From the NCBI GenBank assembly GCA_961205875.1, contig OY540816.1, positions 16,254,701 to 16,318,700 of the forward strand: a stretch of 64,000 nt of DNA, read 5' to 3'. The notes below the pieces were generated by a model. The model ran no database searches. It saw only the letters and a program-made list of their open reading frames with translations, and was not told the DNA's origin. Numbering within the stretch: the stretch's first letter is position 1; the number at the start of each line of letters is the position of its first letter. Positions 1-13,135 of this stretch are shown here, one piece after another. The DNA is from Sialis fuliginosa. Taxonomy: Eukaryota; Arthropoda; Insecta; Megaloptera; Sialidae. A program made the translations under genes and the position numbers.

Positions 1-1331
1 AGGAAACAAAAAATTCCCTTCATTTCTTTGACGAATGTAATACAAAAAAATCTAATATCAACCATATTTAAGCTTACAAATTTACCCATTACATATACTA
101 TTCGGAAAAAAAAATAATAGAATTTCGTTACGTCTTACAAAATAGGGTATTTCCATGATCTGTCACTGAAAATTTCATTCCTTGTATTACTATAATTTAC
201 ATAATTCAAAGAATCTTTGACATAGGTTTTTCATTTTAATTATTTTAAATCAAAATATGATACTCATATAAAAATAGTTATTAGAAATATCTATACATTT
301 TTTTATTTAATGTTTATTTATTTTACATACTTCAAAAATATTTAATATTGCTGTTAACGATCACTAGCATTGTTCTATTTCTTTGCTTATCATCGATAAA
401 TTAATTTTAACATTCATAGATTAGAAATATCGTGTAATTGTATTTTATTCCATGACATACTTTAATCGATATTTTCTTTTAAGTACTAAATATGTACTAA
501 TAATTTAAACAATAAAATGTACAGTCAAATGTAAAAATTGATAGACAGTTGGTTTTAAAATAAAATCGAATACCTACTAACTATAGATAATTTTAGACAG
601 GTATATCTTTGATTATTTTGTTTTAATTAAAATATTACAGGTATTATATCCCATCTATATATAAACAACGTTATTATGTAATATTAATAACTATGAAATA
701 AATTTTTGTACTTTTTAATTTTCTTTATATGTGTTACAGAAAAATAATAAAAATGCCTTACAATTAGACAAATATGAAATATTGAATCAACAATTTTAAT
801 CTTTATAATGTAATTAGATAAAATTAATTGAATATAATAATTTTTAACATGCATCTGATTAGTTATTTACATTTTCAATAAAAGCATTTCAGATTTATCA
901 GATTTGCCGATTAAAAAAAAATATTCCTATAAAAATTTGAAACGATTGAAGCTAAATTTTTTTTGTTAGATCCATAGAAAGAAGAAAATTACATCTGCTC
1001 TACGTTCCAACATTGAATGAAATTTTCGTTTGTTATCTAAATTTTTTAAGTTACAACAATTATGTTAACTATAAAGTGTAAACAATAAACAGTATATTTT
1101 TTTTGGCTTGCAACTGGATTTATTATGTCGTATGCGGTCTACAGTACACCTTTAAATATAAAATAATCCCCAGCTTCACCACCGGACATTAGGTTTCCGC
1201 ATACGATAAGAATACCGTTTAATAAATTATACATCATCATAAATACATCAATATAATAAAAAAATTCGAGAAAAAAAATGTTGAAAAGTCAATTTTAAAT
1301 ATAAATACTGTACAACAATTAAATAACTAAC
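1..1331. other. AT-rich sequence, no gene seen
   Basis: I see no supported exon, RNA gene or clear repeat boundary here. If the small minus-strand exon at 1332-1352 is real, this stretch is the start of its first intron, and the downstream exons lie outside the window to the left. Confidence 0.4.
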
Positions 1332-1352
1332 CAGTTTTCCGCCGGCAACCAT
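1332..1352 (-). CDS. Candidate alternative first coding exon (MVAGGKL)
   Basis: On the minus strand an ATG is followed by six codons, giving MVAGGKL, and then a GTTAGT splice donor. These 21 bases are GC-rich in very AT-rich surroundings, with about 250 bases of possible 5' leader upstream (towards 1.6 kb). The exon ends in phase 0, as does the candidate exon at 14786-14797, so both could splice to the same downstream exon beyond the left edge. I do not recognise the protein from seven residues. The call rests only on the ATG, the donor and local composition, so it could be chance. Confidence 0.33.
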
Positions 1353-3087
1353 ATTGAAAAATATTCAAATTCAACAATCAACCGAAAGTTCTTCCAACAA
1401 TGAAAAATTCGAAAATTCACTACTACCAACACAATCTCTATTCACTTTCACAACAATAAGTACACAAAAACACAATTAAGGAACTAGCAAAGCATTATAA
1501 TAATAATTATAACAAGTAGTATAAGTTGTAATGTATCAGAAAGCCGGTGAAGAACTAATTCAATAAGCCAGAAGACTCAAAAACTCGTTATAGAAGCGCG
1601 GGTGTTTAACCGAATCACCAACGGACGAATCATTCTTCACGATCACACATGTGCAACAGTGATGTCTATATCGCAAACACGCTTTTAACAATATATTTGT
1701 CCTTATTTAATAAAAACATGTATTGTCAAACATTTAATTCGTACTGATGTTTTCGTGTAAGCGAGAGAAATAAAGCACAATTGCGTGATATGTACTATGT
1801 CTATTTCTGTTTAATATTGGATACATCTTATAAAATAATGACGGTTACTACCAGCAGTTGTTCAACGGTGGAGATGATGAGTCATTATAAAAACCTGCAG
1901 AGTATCTGTCATTTTTAATCTTTGTAGTTTTATTGATCTATTTATTTTTAAAGGAGATATGAATAATAATGAAAATATTTTATTCATAGATAAACTAAAT
2001 TACTTGAATTATTCTTTTTGATTGTTGAACTTTAAACTATTTTTAATTTATAACAAATTTTATTAAAAGTATGATAAATTAACGTTATATTTAATTTAAA
2101 CTTTATTCTGGTAAATGCATACAAAATAACCGTTCGATTTCTATCACCTAAAAGTTCTGGGACCGTATACACAGAACCGGAAACAATATTAGAAAGAGGC
2201 AGAAAATAGTACAGACACCATAAAACAAAAATATAAGCATTCTTCTTCGTTTTTCGTGAAGCGTGACCAAGATTCAAATAATAACAGCCAATGGTTATCA
2301 AGGCCGGGGCACCTGCTTTATAATAAGAGAGAGATATAAAAAATAACTAGACATATTATGCAACGAAACAGTGGATCTACATCCGGTACGATCGAGGCTA
2401 ATATTTACACCGGAAGTGGTTCCTAAACTATGGTGCAAGTGAAAGAAGGTGGCGCTGTGTGTATGAATAACCTAAAAAATGTGTAAATATATGCACTTTA
2501 AAACAGTGCTTCCCAAAAAATAAACAATGAACAAGTACGATGCAGGTGCAACAAACTGCATTGGTGCAGAACGCATCATATCGTGAGAAGGGGGCAACAT
2601 TTTAGCTTACAATAGGGTTGGGCGGCCAGTGAATTTTTCTTGATTGTAAACAATTTTGAAATCTTGGATCGTGAATCTTAAGCGGTCAAAGTAAAACAAT
2701 TGTACGTGAGTGTAATTTCGTCGGGCGGGGATAATTATAATTCCAATAAATATTTTACAAAACTAATTTTACTTTTTAAAATTTCAAAAATTAAAATTTG
2801 ATCAAAACGAAATTACATACAGTAAAACTTCTTTAATAAGTTTTTGAAGGGACTACTAACGAAATATTTTAACATAGGGTCCGAAAAATGCCGGGACCTA
2901 AGAAAACGTACCAAAGCAAAACGTACTAACGAGGTTTCACTGTATTGCAAATTACTACATGGAAGAAATACTTTCATTAAAAAAATACTGATTAATTATA
3001 ATCATTAATTTAATAAAATTTCAATTAATCATATTTATGTAAACTTTGTATATTAGATACATTGGAACAATTTTTTTAACCCTTTTA
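1353..3087. other. Gap: possible 5' leader and promoter, then unassigned sequence
   Basis: From about 1353 to 1680 there is a less AT-rich stretch that could be the 5' leader and promoter of the minus-strand exon at 1332-1352. An isolated ETS-type motif (ACCGGAAGTG) sits at 2409-2418 in a slightly GC-richer patch. Nothing else is supported; the open frame at 2032-2301 shows no recognisable protein. Confidence 0.3.
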
Positions 3088-3427
3088 TTATTCCTAAACG
3101 GTAAGAGATATTAAAAAAATGTAATAACAAAAATTACTCCACTCATTTAGATCTATCATTTGGCACCCCCAACAAATTGTTTGAACAATTAAAAAACTAT
3201 GTATAATATTAATTGATTTCTTAAATAGTTCTAATAGATTTCAAAAAACTAAAAATCACTACCAGCTTGTTAAAATAGATTTTATTTTAAATATTGAAAT
3301 TTGTTAATACATTTTTTTAATTGTATAAACAATTGAATTTTTGGGGGTGTTAAATGATAGATTCAAATGATTGAAGTTATTTTTGCTTCAACATTTTTTT
3401 AATTCTCTTACCATTTAGGAATAACAA
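3088..3427. repeat. Fold-back element, about 340 bp
   Basis: The left arm (about 3088-3195) and right arm (about 3318-3427) are inverted copies over about 105 bp. They share the blocks TATTCCTAAAYGGTAAGAG, ATTAAAAAAATGT and GATCTATCATTT, joined to a run of C or G in ACACCCCC / GGGGGTGT. The arms are separated by about 120 bp. No coding capacity is present, so this is a non-autonomous fold-back or MITE-like element. Confidence 0.75.
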
Positions 3428-5899
3428 AATAATCACCGCCCAGCTCTAGCACAAGTCAAAAAGTGAATTTGTGTGTGAAAATCGCTCACGCGCAGAGTTC
3501 TATCTTACAAAACGACTTTTTACGTACCTAGTCATAATGCACATTCTAATGTATATTTTTATATGGAATTCTAGTAGTGTAAAAATGCGATAAATATGAC
3601 TTTTTCTTTAATAGTTCGGATTACAGACTGAAGTGATAATTCAAAAATAAACTCAAAATGCAATAAAACACTTTTTTATAGAGGTTTTACTGTATAATTA
3701 ATTACATAGTACATATATGAGTAATAACAATGAAAAATTGTAATTCCTGCAAATCATCTTATCACTTGATGGTGATATCATGTATGGTACTATAAAGCTT
3801 TAGTTATCATAATGAAAATAATTTATCTAAAAATAATACAGTAAACAAATTTTTTCTGACGTCATTGATCTCAATTACCTTAACCAAATTAAAATATGTT
3901 TCAAAAATATTTGTAATATTTATAATAGAATATCAGTTTTTTGCTTCCTAGCGAAGATACGTAAGCTTTGTGATCGTTTTAGAATGAGACAAAAAAATTG
4001 TTCTCCGATTTCAAAATTTTGAATTGATCTTTCCGTTTCAGGTCAAGACAAACACTTTTATTCCGCATCTGTCTGTCTGATACCAGGCAATTTACCTGTA
4101 CACTTTTTGGTGAATTTAGCACGAGGAAGCACTGTGCATTTACTTGGCAGATGCAAATAATTTTACAAAATTAATATCATTTGATATCTGTAAGTTTGCA
4201 TGTATATTACAAATATTGGATTATTTATCAAATTAAATATTTTAAAACGTTGTAAAATTTTAATCGTTTTAGATTAGGGGTCAAGATATAACACTGCTGT
4301 ATATGTTTTAAATTTAAAAACAAAATGTTTTTATTTCTTTTAGAAATTAGTTGATTTAAATCTACTTTAATAGGGAAATTTTTGGAAGGAAGATTATGTA
4401 TATCTTTGTGCAAGAGAATATCTTACTACAAAAATTATAATAACCTTTCTACAGAAAATTGAATTCTCTACAGACAGAAAAATATGGAAAGAAAAATGAT
4501 TGTTTTGACCTAAAACGGTAAAATCACGTTAACAAATTTTTTTCTGTTTTTAGATATGATCACATAGCGTCCCTTATCTTTTGGATATGGCGATACAAGG
4601 AAACAATATTCTTTTATAAATTAATTGGTTGTAATTTACTTTACAAGAATAGCATTCAAGAATTTCGATAGTATTTTAACAAAAAACCTTACATGTATTT
4701 TAATGTATATTAGGTATATACAAATAAATTAATTACCGATATTTTATTAATTGCACTAGAACCTATCATTACAGAATTTTTGATATAATGGTGCAACATA
4801 ACATTATTTTATGCAACTTAAGAAATAAGTAGGTGTTTTATGAATTTCAATCGACGTGAATTATTTCGAGGACACGGTATAAAATTGAAATCATGTAACG
4901 TTATCACACAAACATATATTGTCTCTGCATTAACAATGACAACTGTTATCAGTCACATAAATGTGACACATAATTTTCTTATCTTTTCATAATTAATAAA
5001 ATAAAAACATACACATATATTTAAATTTACAGTAATAAAAACTCAATGTATATATTAATGTTAATATAATAATTATTATATCAAGTTGTATTAAAATATA
5101 CATATTTATAAATTTAATTTGGTAGAAGTTAATAACAATTAGATCTGGAATACAATAAATTTTATTATTAAATTAAAAGTTTTAATTACATATTTTTCAA
5201 TAATTGTGATGAGCTTAAAAACGGTTTTCCACCAAAATCAACAAAAAAATAACAACTAAGTTGTAAAATTTTAAAACAAAACTATAAGTAACTCCGTTTC
5301 TACAAGACCGATAAAATTTTGTTCTTATTAATTTTTTAACATGCAATTTACCTTTTCTACAAATAGAAAAACATACTTTAACTTGAAAATGATATCAAAC
5401 TTATTTTCAATTTTTTGATTGACTTATGTTACTAGCTAGAAAACCGCCTTAAGATGTAAAAAATCCCTTACCCTAAGGTTACTTTGATAAGCTATCATTT
5501 ATTATAAAAGAAGAACTTAAAATGTTTAAGCATTTTATTAGAAAAATGTAATTAATTTTTAATTAACAGCAGTGTATATATATATTTATAACAAAACTCA
5601 TCATATATTATAAGTGGATAGTGGATGTCAGATAAAATATTCCTTATCAAAAGAAATAATCCTTACATTTAAGAGATACAAAAGTAAAAAACTAAAACAT
5701 TGATAACCCGTATCTTAAAAGGGTTAAAGTTTCTCGACAACCCTATAGTTACAATTTGATAAAGAACACGAAACAATAATAAAAATTAAAGAAAATAAAT
5801 ACAATCTTATATAATCAAATATTTGTCTCTGTTGTCATTTCTTCCATAAATAAAAATGTAGTCTTTGAATTTTTTTTCAGCAGACATATTTAAAAATTT
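3428..5899. other. Gap: AT-rich sequence, nothing supported
   Basis: This stretch contains short open frames of low complexity only. I see no splice-flanked exon, RNA gene or bounded repeat. Confidence 0.4.
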
Positions 5900-5900
5900 T

Positions 5901-7199
5901 ATGCCCGGTATAATAAAGAATTTGCTTGGCTGCAAATGCATATTAGCTCCCAACTAACGCTATCTGCTAGGTATTAAATATAAATGACAACCACTCAATT
6001 TTTAAAAGGGAAGCATATTTTGTCAATCCTCCTCCTCCTATTAACAAAAAAAACTAGTTATGAAACACCTTTAGTTCAAGCTTTTACTTTTTTAAATAAA
6101 TTCTTATATATTTATACAGTAATTAAATGATTCTACGTTTTATTTTCTTGTATTTTAGTCGATATTTGTATGACGAGTTGAAATTTTCAAACCGCAGGTC
6201 TGTATCTCAAACCGTTCTCGAGATATAGCCTCTCAAAGTTTGTTTTTTCAAATTTTTGGAGAAAAAAAGCCATAACTTTTGAACGGGTGGTCGGAATTGA
6301 TTTTAGTTGACGGATTTGAAATCAGCGTGTCAGAATCTATAAAATGACATGTATAATACTTTAAAATCCGACAAAAAAATTTTGGTCAAAAGTCGACATT
6401 TTTTTAAGGTATACCCCTTTGAATTTTTTCGATTTTTCGCGAAATTTTTTTTTTCGAGTTTTAAGGAATTATACATGACATTATATAGATTTTGACACGC
6501 TGATTCCAAATCCGTCGACTAAAATCAATTCCGACCATCCGTTCAAAAGTTAGTGCCATTTTTCTCCAAAATTATGAAAAAACTGAAACTTTGAGAGGCT
6601 ATATCTCAAGAACGGTTTGAGATACAGACCTGCGGTTTGAAACAAACAACTTTTCACATCATTTTCTATACAATAAACATACTTTTAACGAAATAAAAAA
6701 TTCAAAAAATTTTAGTGAAATTTCCTACAGTGAACTTCAACTCGTCATACAAATATCGACTAAAATACAAGAAAATAAGACGTAGAGGTATTATAGTTTT
6801 ATAATTGAACGTGTAAACTAATATTAAATGCTATTTTTGACTTTTGGTTAAAATGTTTGGGTTGTGCATAAAGATAAATATTCTAATAATATTTTTAAAT
6901 TATTTATGAACTGAAAACACAGATTTGTATTAATTTACCCATAAAGAAAGGAAAGCACTGCTTCCCCTGCTTCTATGGACGCTTCGCCACTGATATAATG
7001 ACTTGAACGCATGTGTATTAAGTAAAAATCAGTGATTTAAAATAAGTGCATAGCATTTACAATATTATACATTTATATTTATTACCACTGTTTTAAAATA
7101 TCGAACAATTCCATAACAATTTGACACCTATCAAATAGCGTTAACTGGGAGCTAATTTGCATTTGCAGCCAAGCAAATTCTTTATAACACCGGGCATTA
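5901..7199. mobile_element. Composite repeat: outer terminal inverted repeats around an inner fold-back element
   Basis: The outer ends are inverted copies of about 70 bp: the left (about 5901-5971) reads ATGCCCGGTATAATAAAGAA onward, and the right (about 7130-7199) is its reverse complement ending in CCGGGCATTAG. Inside lies a second element. Its right end (about 6976-6991) matches the CAGTGGCGAAGCGT terminus seen intact at 37753. Its core (6145-6785) is a long palindrome whose arms include GTCGATATTTGTATGACGAG and ACCGCAGGTCTGTATCTCAA. The inner element is therefore probably nested in the outer one. There is no transposase frame. Confidence 0.72.
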
Positions 7200-9234
7200 G
7201 TGATATATTTTATATCATGTAAGTATTTTGTGTTCGTCGAATAAAATTAATAATATTCACAAAAACAACACTTATAAAATTTACAACCGCATCTCATTAA
7301 GAATTTTAATTGAATTATGTTTTTAGGTTTTAACTGTTTTGTTGCACGGACATTCATTGCATGTATTCGTTTACTGTTAAGTATTTACGGTCTCTTTTCA
7401 ACGTAATAGTGATAACATTTTCAATTCATAAACCTAAATAAATTGAGGTCGTAAATGCTAATTTATTATTAGTACAATTTATTGTATAGTTCAGAAGTTT
7501 GGATGTTACAAAATTTTTTTTTATAAATATTCCATATCAAAATCAGAAAAGGGAACACAGTGCCTGTCACAGTCTTCTAACTACTGAACTGTTTGACTTA
7601 CAAGAGAACCTTTTCAAGTGATAAAATCGTATCGAATTCAAATTTTGTACTTTGAGGGGATCAAGGGTAGTAAGAAAACATTATTTAAGCTAAGGTAAAA
7701 CGGTTTAAATGGGTGAAATAACTGCATATTTCAAATGGCAACAGTCGAAATTCGAAAATGTGAAACTACTAGTACGCGAAGTTCTACTCGCACTTGACAT
7801 TTTTTTATAAAATTGATACTGTAAAAATAAAGCAATTAAATAAAACCCAATAGAGGAAGTTTTTTTTAGCAAACTTTTTGGTATTTATTTATCTAGAATC
7901 TGGGCAAAATACAAAAAATATAACTACTTAAAAATTCGGTCGCACGTTATTCATTCTAATAGAATTATGTCACTTTCAAGCGATTTTCTGTTTTTAATTG
8001 ATACATGATGAAAAAGCGTAAATATACATTTTATGTAGAAAAACAAAAAACGTATTCAATATTAATTATTTTTCAATTTTTTCAGCCAGCAAACTTTAAT
8101 TTCTCTCTCCTGAAATTATTACAAACAAATATTTTTCAATTGCAATCCAATATGCAATGAAACTCCGTTTTTGGTTATTTTTATTACCATCCCAAAATAA
8201 AATATGAAAGAGTAAAGAACAAAATCTATTTTTGGTCAAATATTTTGCTTTCATCTCTTCCGTTTTATTATATACATATATAAATGACATATCAAACAAA
8301 CAAAATTCTTGGTCTCGCTAGGATCTCTTATTTCGTTGCTATATTATTAAATTTAAATACTGCATACTCCACCTACGTAAGGATTATTCCATGAAAATGT
8401 AATGGAATTTTAATTTATCTCTGAAAAATGAAAACATTTCATTATTTCGGTTTATACGGGTATGTAAAAAAAACAATCGCGCCGATTATCTCAGTGAACA
8501 ATACCTTTGAGTATTTAATGAGATACCTTATCACTACATAATTTCGTAAAGATAAAACCACATGGCTTATTATCACTTTCTAAAGGAATGTAAATACAGA
8601 TTTCGAATACTTTTATGCGTATTTTAATTTGTCCTCAATTTTCATCGGAATATTTTTAGTTACTAATAACGTAAGATATTTTATATCAAGTATTAATGAT
8701 CATAATAATAGTCATTTCCCACGATGAGTACAAGAAAAAAAATGTTTTAGATAAAAATTGTAAAAAATATTATTATCTATATAATATTTAATAATAAGTT
8801 CCATTCATTTTTCCCAACAAGAAAATAATCGATTTTAGAGAGAACATTATTTTATTTAATTAACGCCCCATTCATTTTTTATCATTTATCAATTACCCAA
8901 AAAAAAATGATGTTTTTAAATTGCATTTAAAATGGTACATAACAGAAAAAAACGTTGTTCCATTCATCTTTAGCATTTAGCCAGAAATATTTGTTTTATA
9001 TAATTAGGTACACGTACACTATTCACTCTCATTGTCAGTATTACGTATATGAAAGTTCTGTGGCACCCATGACAGCATTTTTCCTTCAATTTGCAACATT
9101 TTGTAACATGTTTGTTCGAGTGATTAGCATATATCCTATATTAAATTTTTATAAAATAATAATATTATAGTTAAGTAGTATATCTAATATATCCTTTGCC
9201 TTAGAACCGGTATACACATACAGTATAAGCTTCC
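7200..9234. other. Gap: AT-rich sequence with one repeat fragment
   Basis: About 7765-7801 is a minus-strand fragment of the head of the repeat also seen at 9943 and 27790 (AAGTGCGAGTAGAACT). Nothing else is supported. Confidence 0.4.
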
Positions 9235-9412
9235 ATGGGCGTCCGTAAAGGGGGGCAAACAAGACACTTGTCTTCCCTGGGATCGATTAAATTAATGCAA
9301 TATTGTATTTTATAACCTCCTTGTGAAAAATAATTAATTAATTAAAATATATAGATATAATTATATGTCTACCAGCTCGGCCCTCCTTGGGAAATTTTCT
9401 GCAGACGCCCAT
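9235..9412. repeat. Small inverted-terminal repeat element
   Basis: ATGGGCGTCCGTAAA at the left faces TTTCTGCAGACGCCCAT at the right, giving terminal inverted repeats of about 12-15 bp around about 150 bp of AT-rich sequence. No target-site duplication is obvious. Confidence 0.5.
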
Positions 9413-9942
9413 GTAAGCCTCTATTGAATTTACGACAAATACCTACTGCTCAAGTAAAAATATAATATATACTATTTTTGCAATCATTAAAAATTTAACA
9501 TCAGCATAAATTATATTAATAAAAGTATTTAATAAAAAGGACAACCAATGATCGATCGATTGTAATTAACATACTCAATGCAATACTTCAGTAAAGTCTA
9601 GTCAAAAAACAGTTGTACAAAAAGTGTTTATCTATAAATAAAGATATAGGTCAAGTGTACTCATTTGTTATTTCACGATGCATTCTGTGAAAGATCAAAG
9701 TATGTTAGGTGCATATTGAATGCACTTGTTCATACAGGGTTGCACAAAATGTACAAATAATACGCAACTACTTCAAATTTAAGTCATCAAATAAAAATTT
9801 TTATATTTTACAAGAATCAAAAAATTTTGTCCAGAATTTTTTAATTGGTTTTTGACCATAATCAATGCAATTATAGTATAGCATTTTTAAATTAAAATAG
9901 TTTTGATATTTTCTAATTTTTAAGTATAAATTTTAAATAAAA

Positions 9943-10395
9943 CGACCGAGTGCGTGTTGGGCACGCACATGATAGGGTTCCGTAGTCATTCTCACTACGA
10001 TTTATAAAAAAGAGTTATTTCAAACTATTTTTGCTACAGTGTTCGTTATAATTTTCAGTGAAAGTACTAATTAAAAGTCACATTCTGGATTTTTTCAATT
10101 TTTTGCATCGATAGTTTAGAAATTAGAGAGATAAACATATTAAAAAGCAAATATATCGTGACTGAAGTGTTAAAATCAAAAGATTATAAAACACTTATGT
10201 TGTATTTTAGGAGACCTATCTAAAGACAAAAAAATTGATTATACTTCTCAGTCTATGGGAAGGAGATCAAAAAATATATATTTTTTTTTTGATTTTTTGT
10301 TTTTTGGTTATTAATCTACGTCCGTATACCAAATTTCATCTTAATCGGTATAAACGAATAGAGCGAAACTATAAGAGTTCTTAAAAAGGAGAACA
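9943..10395 (+). repeat. GGGTTCCGTA-type dispersed repeat, long copy
   Basis: The head reads CGACCGAGTGCG, followed by GGGTTCCGTAG, and the tail contains ACCAAATTTCATCTTAATCG. A second copy lies reversed at about 29404-29965 and shares several internal blocks (GATAGTTTAGAAATTAGAG, TTTAGGAGAC, ATCTACGTCCGTA). Repeats with a GGGTTCCGTA head and a CCAAATTTCAT-type tail are common in insect genomes and resemble SINEs or 3' ends of LINEs. That class assignment is inference. Confidence 0.65.
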
Positions 10396-12383
10396 AAGTT
10401 AAAAACAATAAAACATTATTTAACAAATTAATATAAAATCTTCAAATACTATCAAAATCAAAACATAATGAATCAAATATATAAATAAATATAATGATAA
10501 TTAAACTCAACTGCTTTCTGCAGCTGTATAAGCATGGATGAAATCAAACAAGCAATAAAAGTATATGAAATCAAGATTCCAAACAAGGAATGTCTAAATT
10601 AATGCAAAACAAACATTAGTTATTTCAAAACCGTCAGCATCATCAAAACCACCTACTTACAGTTTTAACGAAAATATGAGAAAATGAACAAGGAGGGGCA
10701 TCGCTATCCCTCCCCAATAACATCTGAAAATTGTAAAGAATCAAATCATTCCACCCTTAAAATATTTAACTAGTTATTTATACTCTATTATATTATATAT
10801 TATTATACAATTGCACCTAATAATATGTAGTGGTTCTAGACACAAATTATTTTTAATATACATTGAAACACTTACAGATAATTTATTGTCAATATAAATT
10901 AATTAATAATACGTTTTTATTTTTAGGTCCCTACATTCAAGACACCATGTTAAAATATTTTATTAGTAAGTTTTTCTCGATAGTACGTGTTTTCCCCTCA
11001 ATCCTTTCAAAAACGTACTAACGAAGTTCTACTGTATATCGATGGGCTATAATATTCTAATAGGTCGAACTCATAACCCTCGAAATCATTTGATTTAAAT
11101 TGTACTAATACGTAATTTTTATAATTTTATTCCAAAATCTTTATTTTATATATAAAACTACAGCGAATCCTTTGAAAGTACTACTTCAGGTACCATCAGA
11201 AACTCTAATGTAAATATAAAGGATTCGAGAAAAAAATCTTTTTTATAATACAACGTACTACGTAAATCATATTATTATCAAAATACGTGTTACATCCACC
11301 CCCTGAGTTGCTATATATGTTGTTTTTAATTCAATTAATTCATATTATGATTTCACTTGGTATTAGAATTGTAAATCGTTATTATTCTACCAGGGTGTAC
11401 ACTGTTTTTTGAAAATAAAATTCCCTGACTTTTCCTTGACCACAGATTCAAAATTCCCTGACCACTAGAGGCTCGGGGGCAAGAAGTGGTCGAAGGGCCC
11501 CCAGAATTTCCAAAAACCCTAATAAGACATACTCAATTTTAACATTTTCGACCAAAAATAAAAATTATTTTTTTTTAGAAACCATTGGATTTTCTTTACT
11601 TATTTAGTTGTTTTAACTTTTAAACGACCCATATGTGTATCGAATCGTTAATAAGAACTCAATAATTATTATAAAAGTATGTAATTTTCCCATTATGATA
11701 ATAAAACTTTAGTTCAATAATATAAGATAAAAACAGTTAAATAACCATTCGAAGGTTGCAATTCCATTTACTTGCTATATGTACATATATTTAATAGATG
11801 CAATTAATTATTCCTAACATTGTACATTATGATTACAAACTGATATGCTTTTTACACACATAACTACACCACATAGTACATAGTTATGTAACTGTAAAGC
11901 AAGGTTGTTCATCTGTCACATGTTTCAAACTATACACACATTGGCGCGACCACGAAAATCAATGATAACGCAATAATAATTAAAAACTAATCGTCTTCCT
12001 GTCATGCTTCACCGGAAATACTTTACATAAATAATAACACAATACATATATATACCGATTGTGTGATCTCTATACTAGTCACTCAATTGCCAATGTGACT
12101 TATTATAAGTCCCCCTTTAGTCGATTTCATTATTTCGGTACCAGAGTATTTGAATCATCTAATAGATAAAAAAATTATATAACATTGTATGTAAATGAAT
12201 AGTCAGGGAGTTCCAAAGATGCAATCTTTCAGTTATAAATTAATTAATTTAAAATAGATATACATTAATAGTTAAATAATAACAAGAAATATAATGAATC
12301 ATTACACCTAGTTTAAATTAGATTCCAAGACTTTCAGAACAAGGGCCAATAAAGCAAACGTGTTGGTGATTTAATAAGATACG
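10396..12383. other. Gap: AT-rich sequence, nothing supported
   Basis: I see no exon-like or bounded repeat structure. A block at about 11390-11520 is less AT-rich and may be a degraded repeat. Confidence 0.35.
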
Positions 12384-12914
12384 TAAGATACTGGCATCAG
12401 TTTTGGATCATATCCCAGTGTTGGATATTTGTTTAATTAACCCTTTTACGTACAAAGGACATATTTGTCCCTTGTTCGTAAAAGGGTTAAATGTACTAAA
12501 TTAGAAATATTTGTTGATATTTGATTATTGTCATTACTGAATCATAATCTATAAACACTTAACTGTACAACAGCTTAATTTGATGACAATCGGCCAATCG
12601 GTGTCAAAATGGTGGACATTTAAACTAATTATTAGTGTTATCTATTTATTAATTATTATATTATCATAGCATCTGCTTTACATTGTTTCAAATTTTACGA
12701 TTCTTAAAAAAAACTGACATGAGTGTTCACTACTTGTTTTACTTTATCCATTACTGGAGAAAAAACATAAATAAAATAAAAGGCTATAATTTAAAAAAAA
12801 AACTATTTGCGGACTTTGGTAATTATAAGTTCATAAGAATTACAAAAAAGCTCATCAATCCAAAAAACAGTATACCTTGCTCTTAAAGCGGCCAAGACTG
12901 GTGCCAATACCTTA
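12384..12914. mobile_element. TAAGGTACTGG-ended non-autonomous element, copy 1
   Basis: The ends are TAAGATACTGGCATCAG at the left and, reverse-complemented, TAAGGTATTGGCACCAG at the right. A second copy in the opposite orientation spans 40194-40680, and most internal blocks align (for example CCGCAAATA-type and TTTTCTCCAGTAATGG-type segments). There is no transposase. The open frame at 12683-12886 is inside the element and is not conserved in copy 2. The TA at the ends may be target site, but the superfamily is not established. It carries a nested insert at 12437-12490. Confidence 0.75.
12437..12490. mobile_element. 46-bp TTAA-flanked nested insert (piggyBac-like MITE)
   Basis: TTAA at 12437-12440 and at 12487-12490 flank 46 bp with perfect 10-bp inverted ends, CCCTTTTACG and CGTAAAAGGG. 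The interior is also nearly palindromic (GGACATATTTGTCC). The second copy of the host element (about 40625-40640) has a single TTAA at the corresponding point with matching flanks. TTAA duplication and CCC-starting ends are hallmarks of piggyBac-type transposition. The very small size is unusual. Confidence 0.8.
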
Positions 12915-12992
12915 TAACCAAAATACTAAATTTAAAACTTTTATGTAGGTACCTATACATTAAGAGAAAATGTAAGTTTTTGGAAACTGGTA

Positions 12993-13135
12993 CCAGTGGT
13001 GTAACCAATGAGGTAAGTACCAGCTATTTACACCATATAATATATATGTATATACATACATACATATATAACTGTAATGGTACTCTTGTTTGTTAAAGTC
13101 CCCCCTATCCTTAAAAAGTTTAGTTACGCCACTGG
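12993..13135. mobile_element. 143-bp MITE with CCAGTGGYGTAAC ends
   Basis: The left end CCAGTGGTGTAACC faces the right end TTACGCCACTGG. The element is flanked by a 6-bp direct repeat, CTGGTA, at 12987-12992 and 13136-13141. The interior is low-complexity (TA and TACA repeats). Further ends of this type occur without a clear partner at about 18997-19010 and 23710-23722. Confidence 0.7.

Noticed and set aside
2032-2301. 89-codon minus-strand open frame
   Set aside because: No recognisable family, AT-driven composition, no splice signals that tie it to an exon.
2409-2418. ETS-type motif ACCGGAAGTG as a promoter
   Set aside because: Isolated match; no exon with start or donor nearby on either strand.
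12683-12886. 67-codon plus-strand open frame
   Set aside because: Lies inside a non-autonomous element and is not kept open in the second copy.
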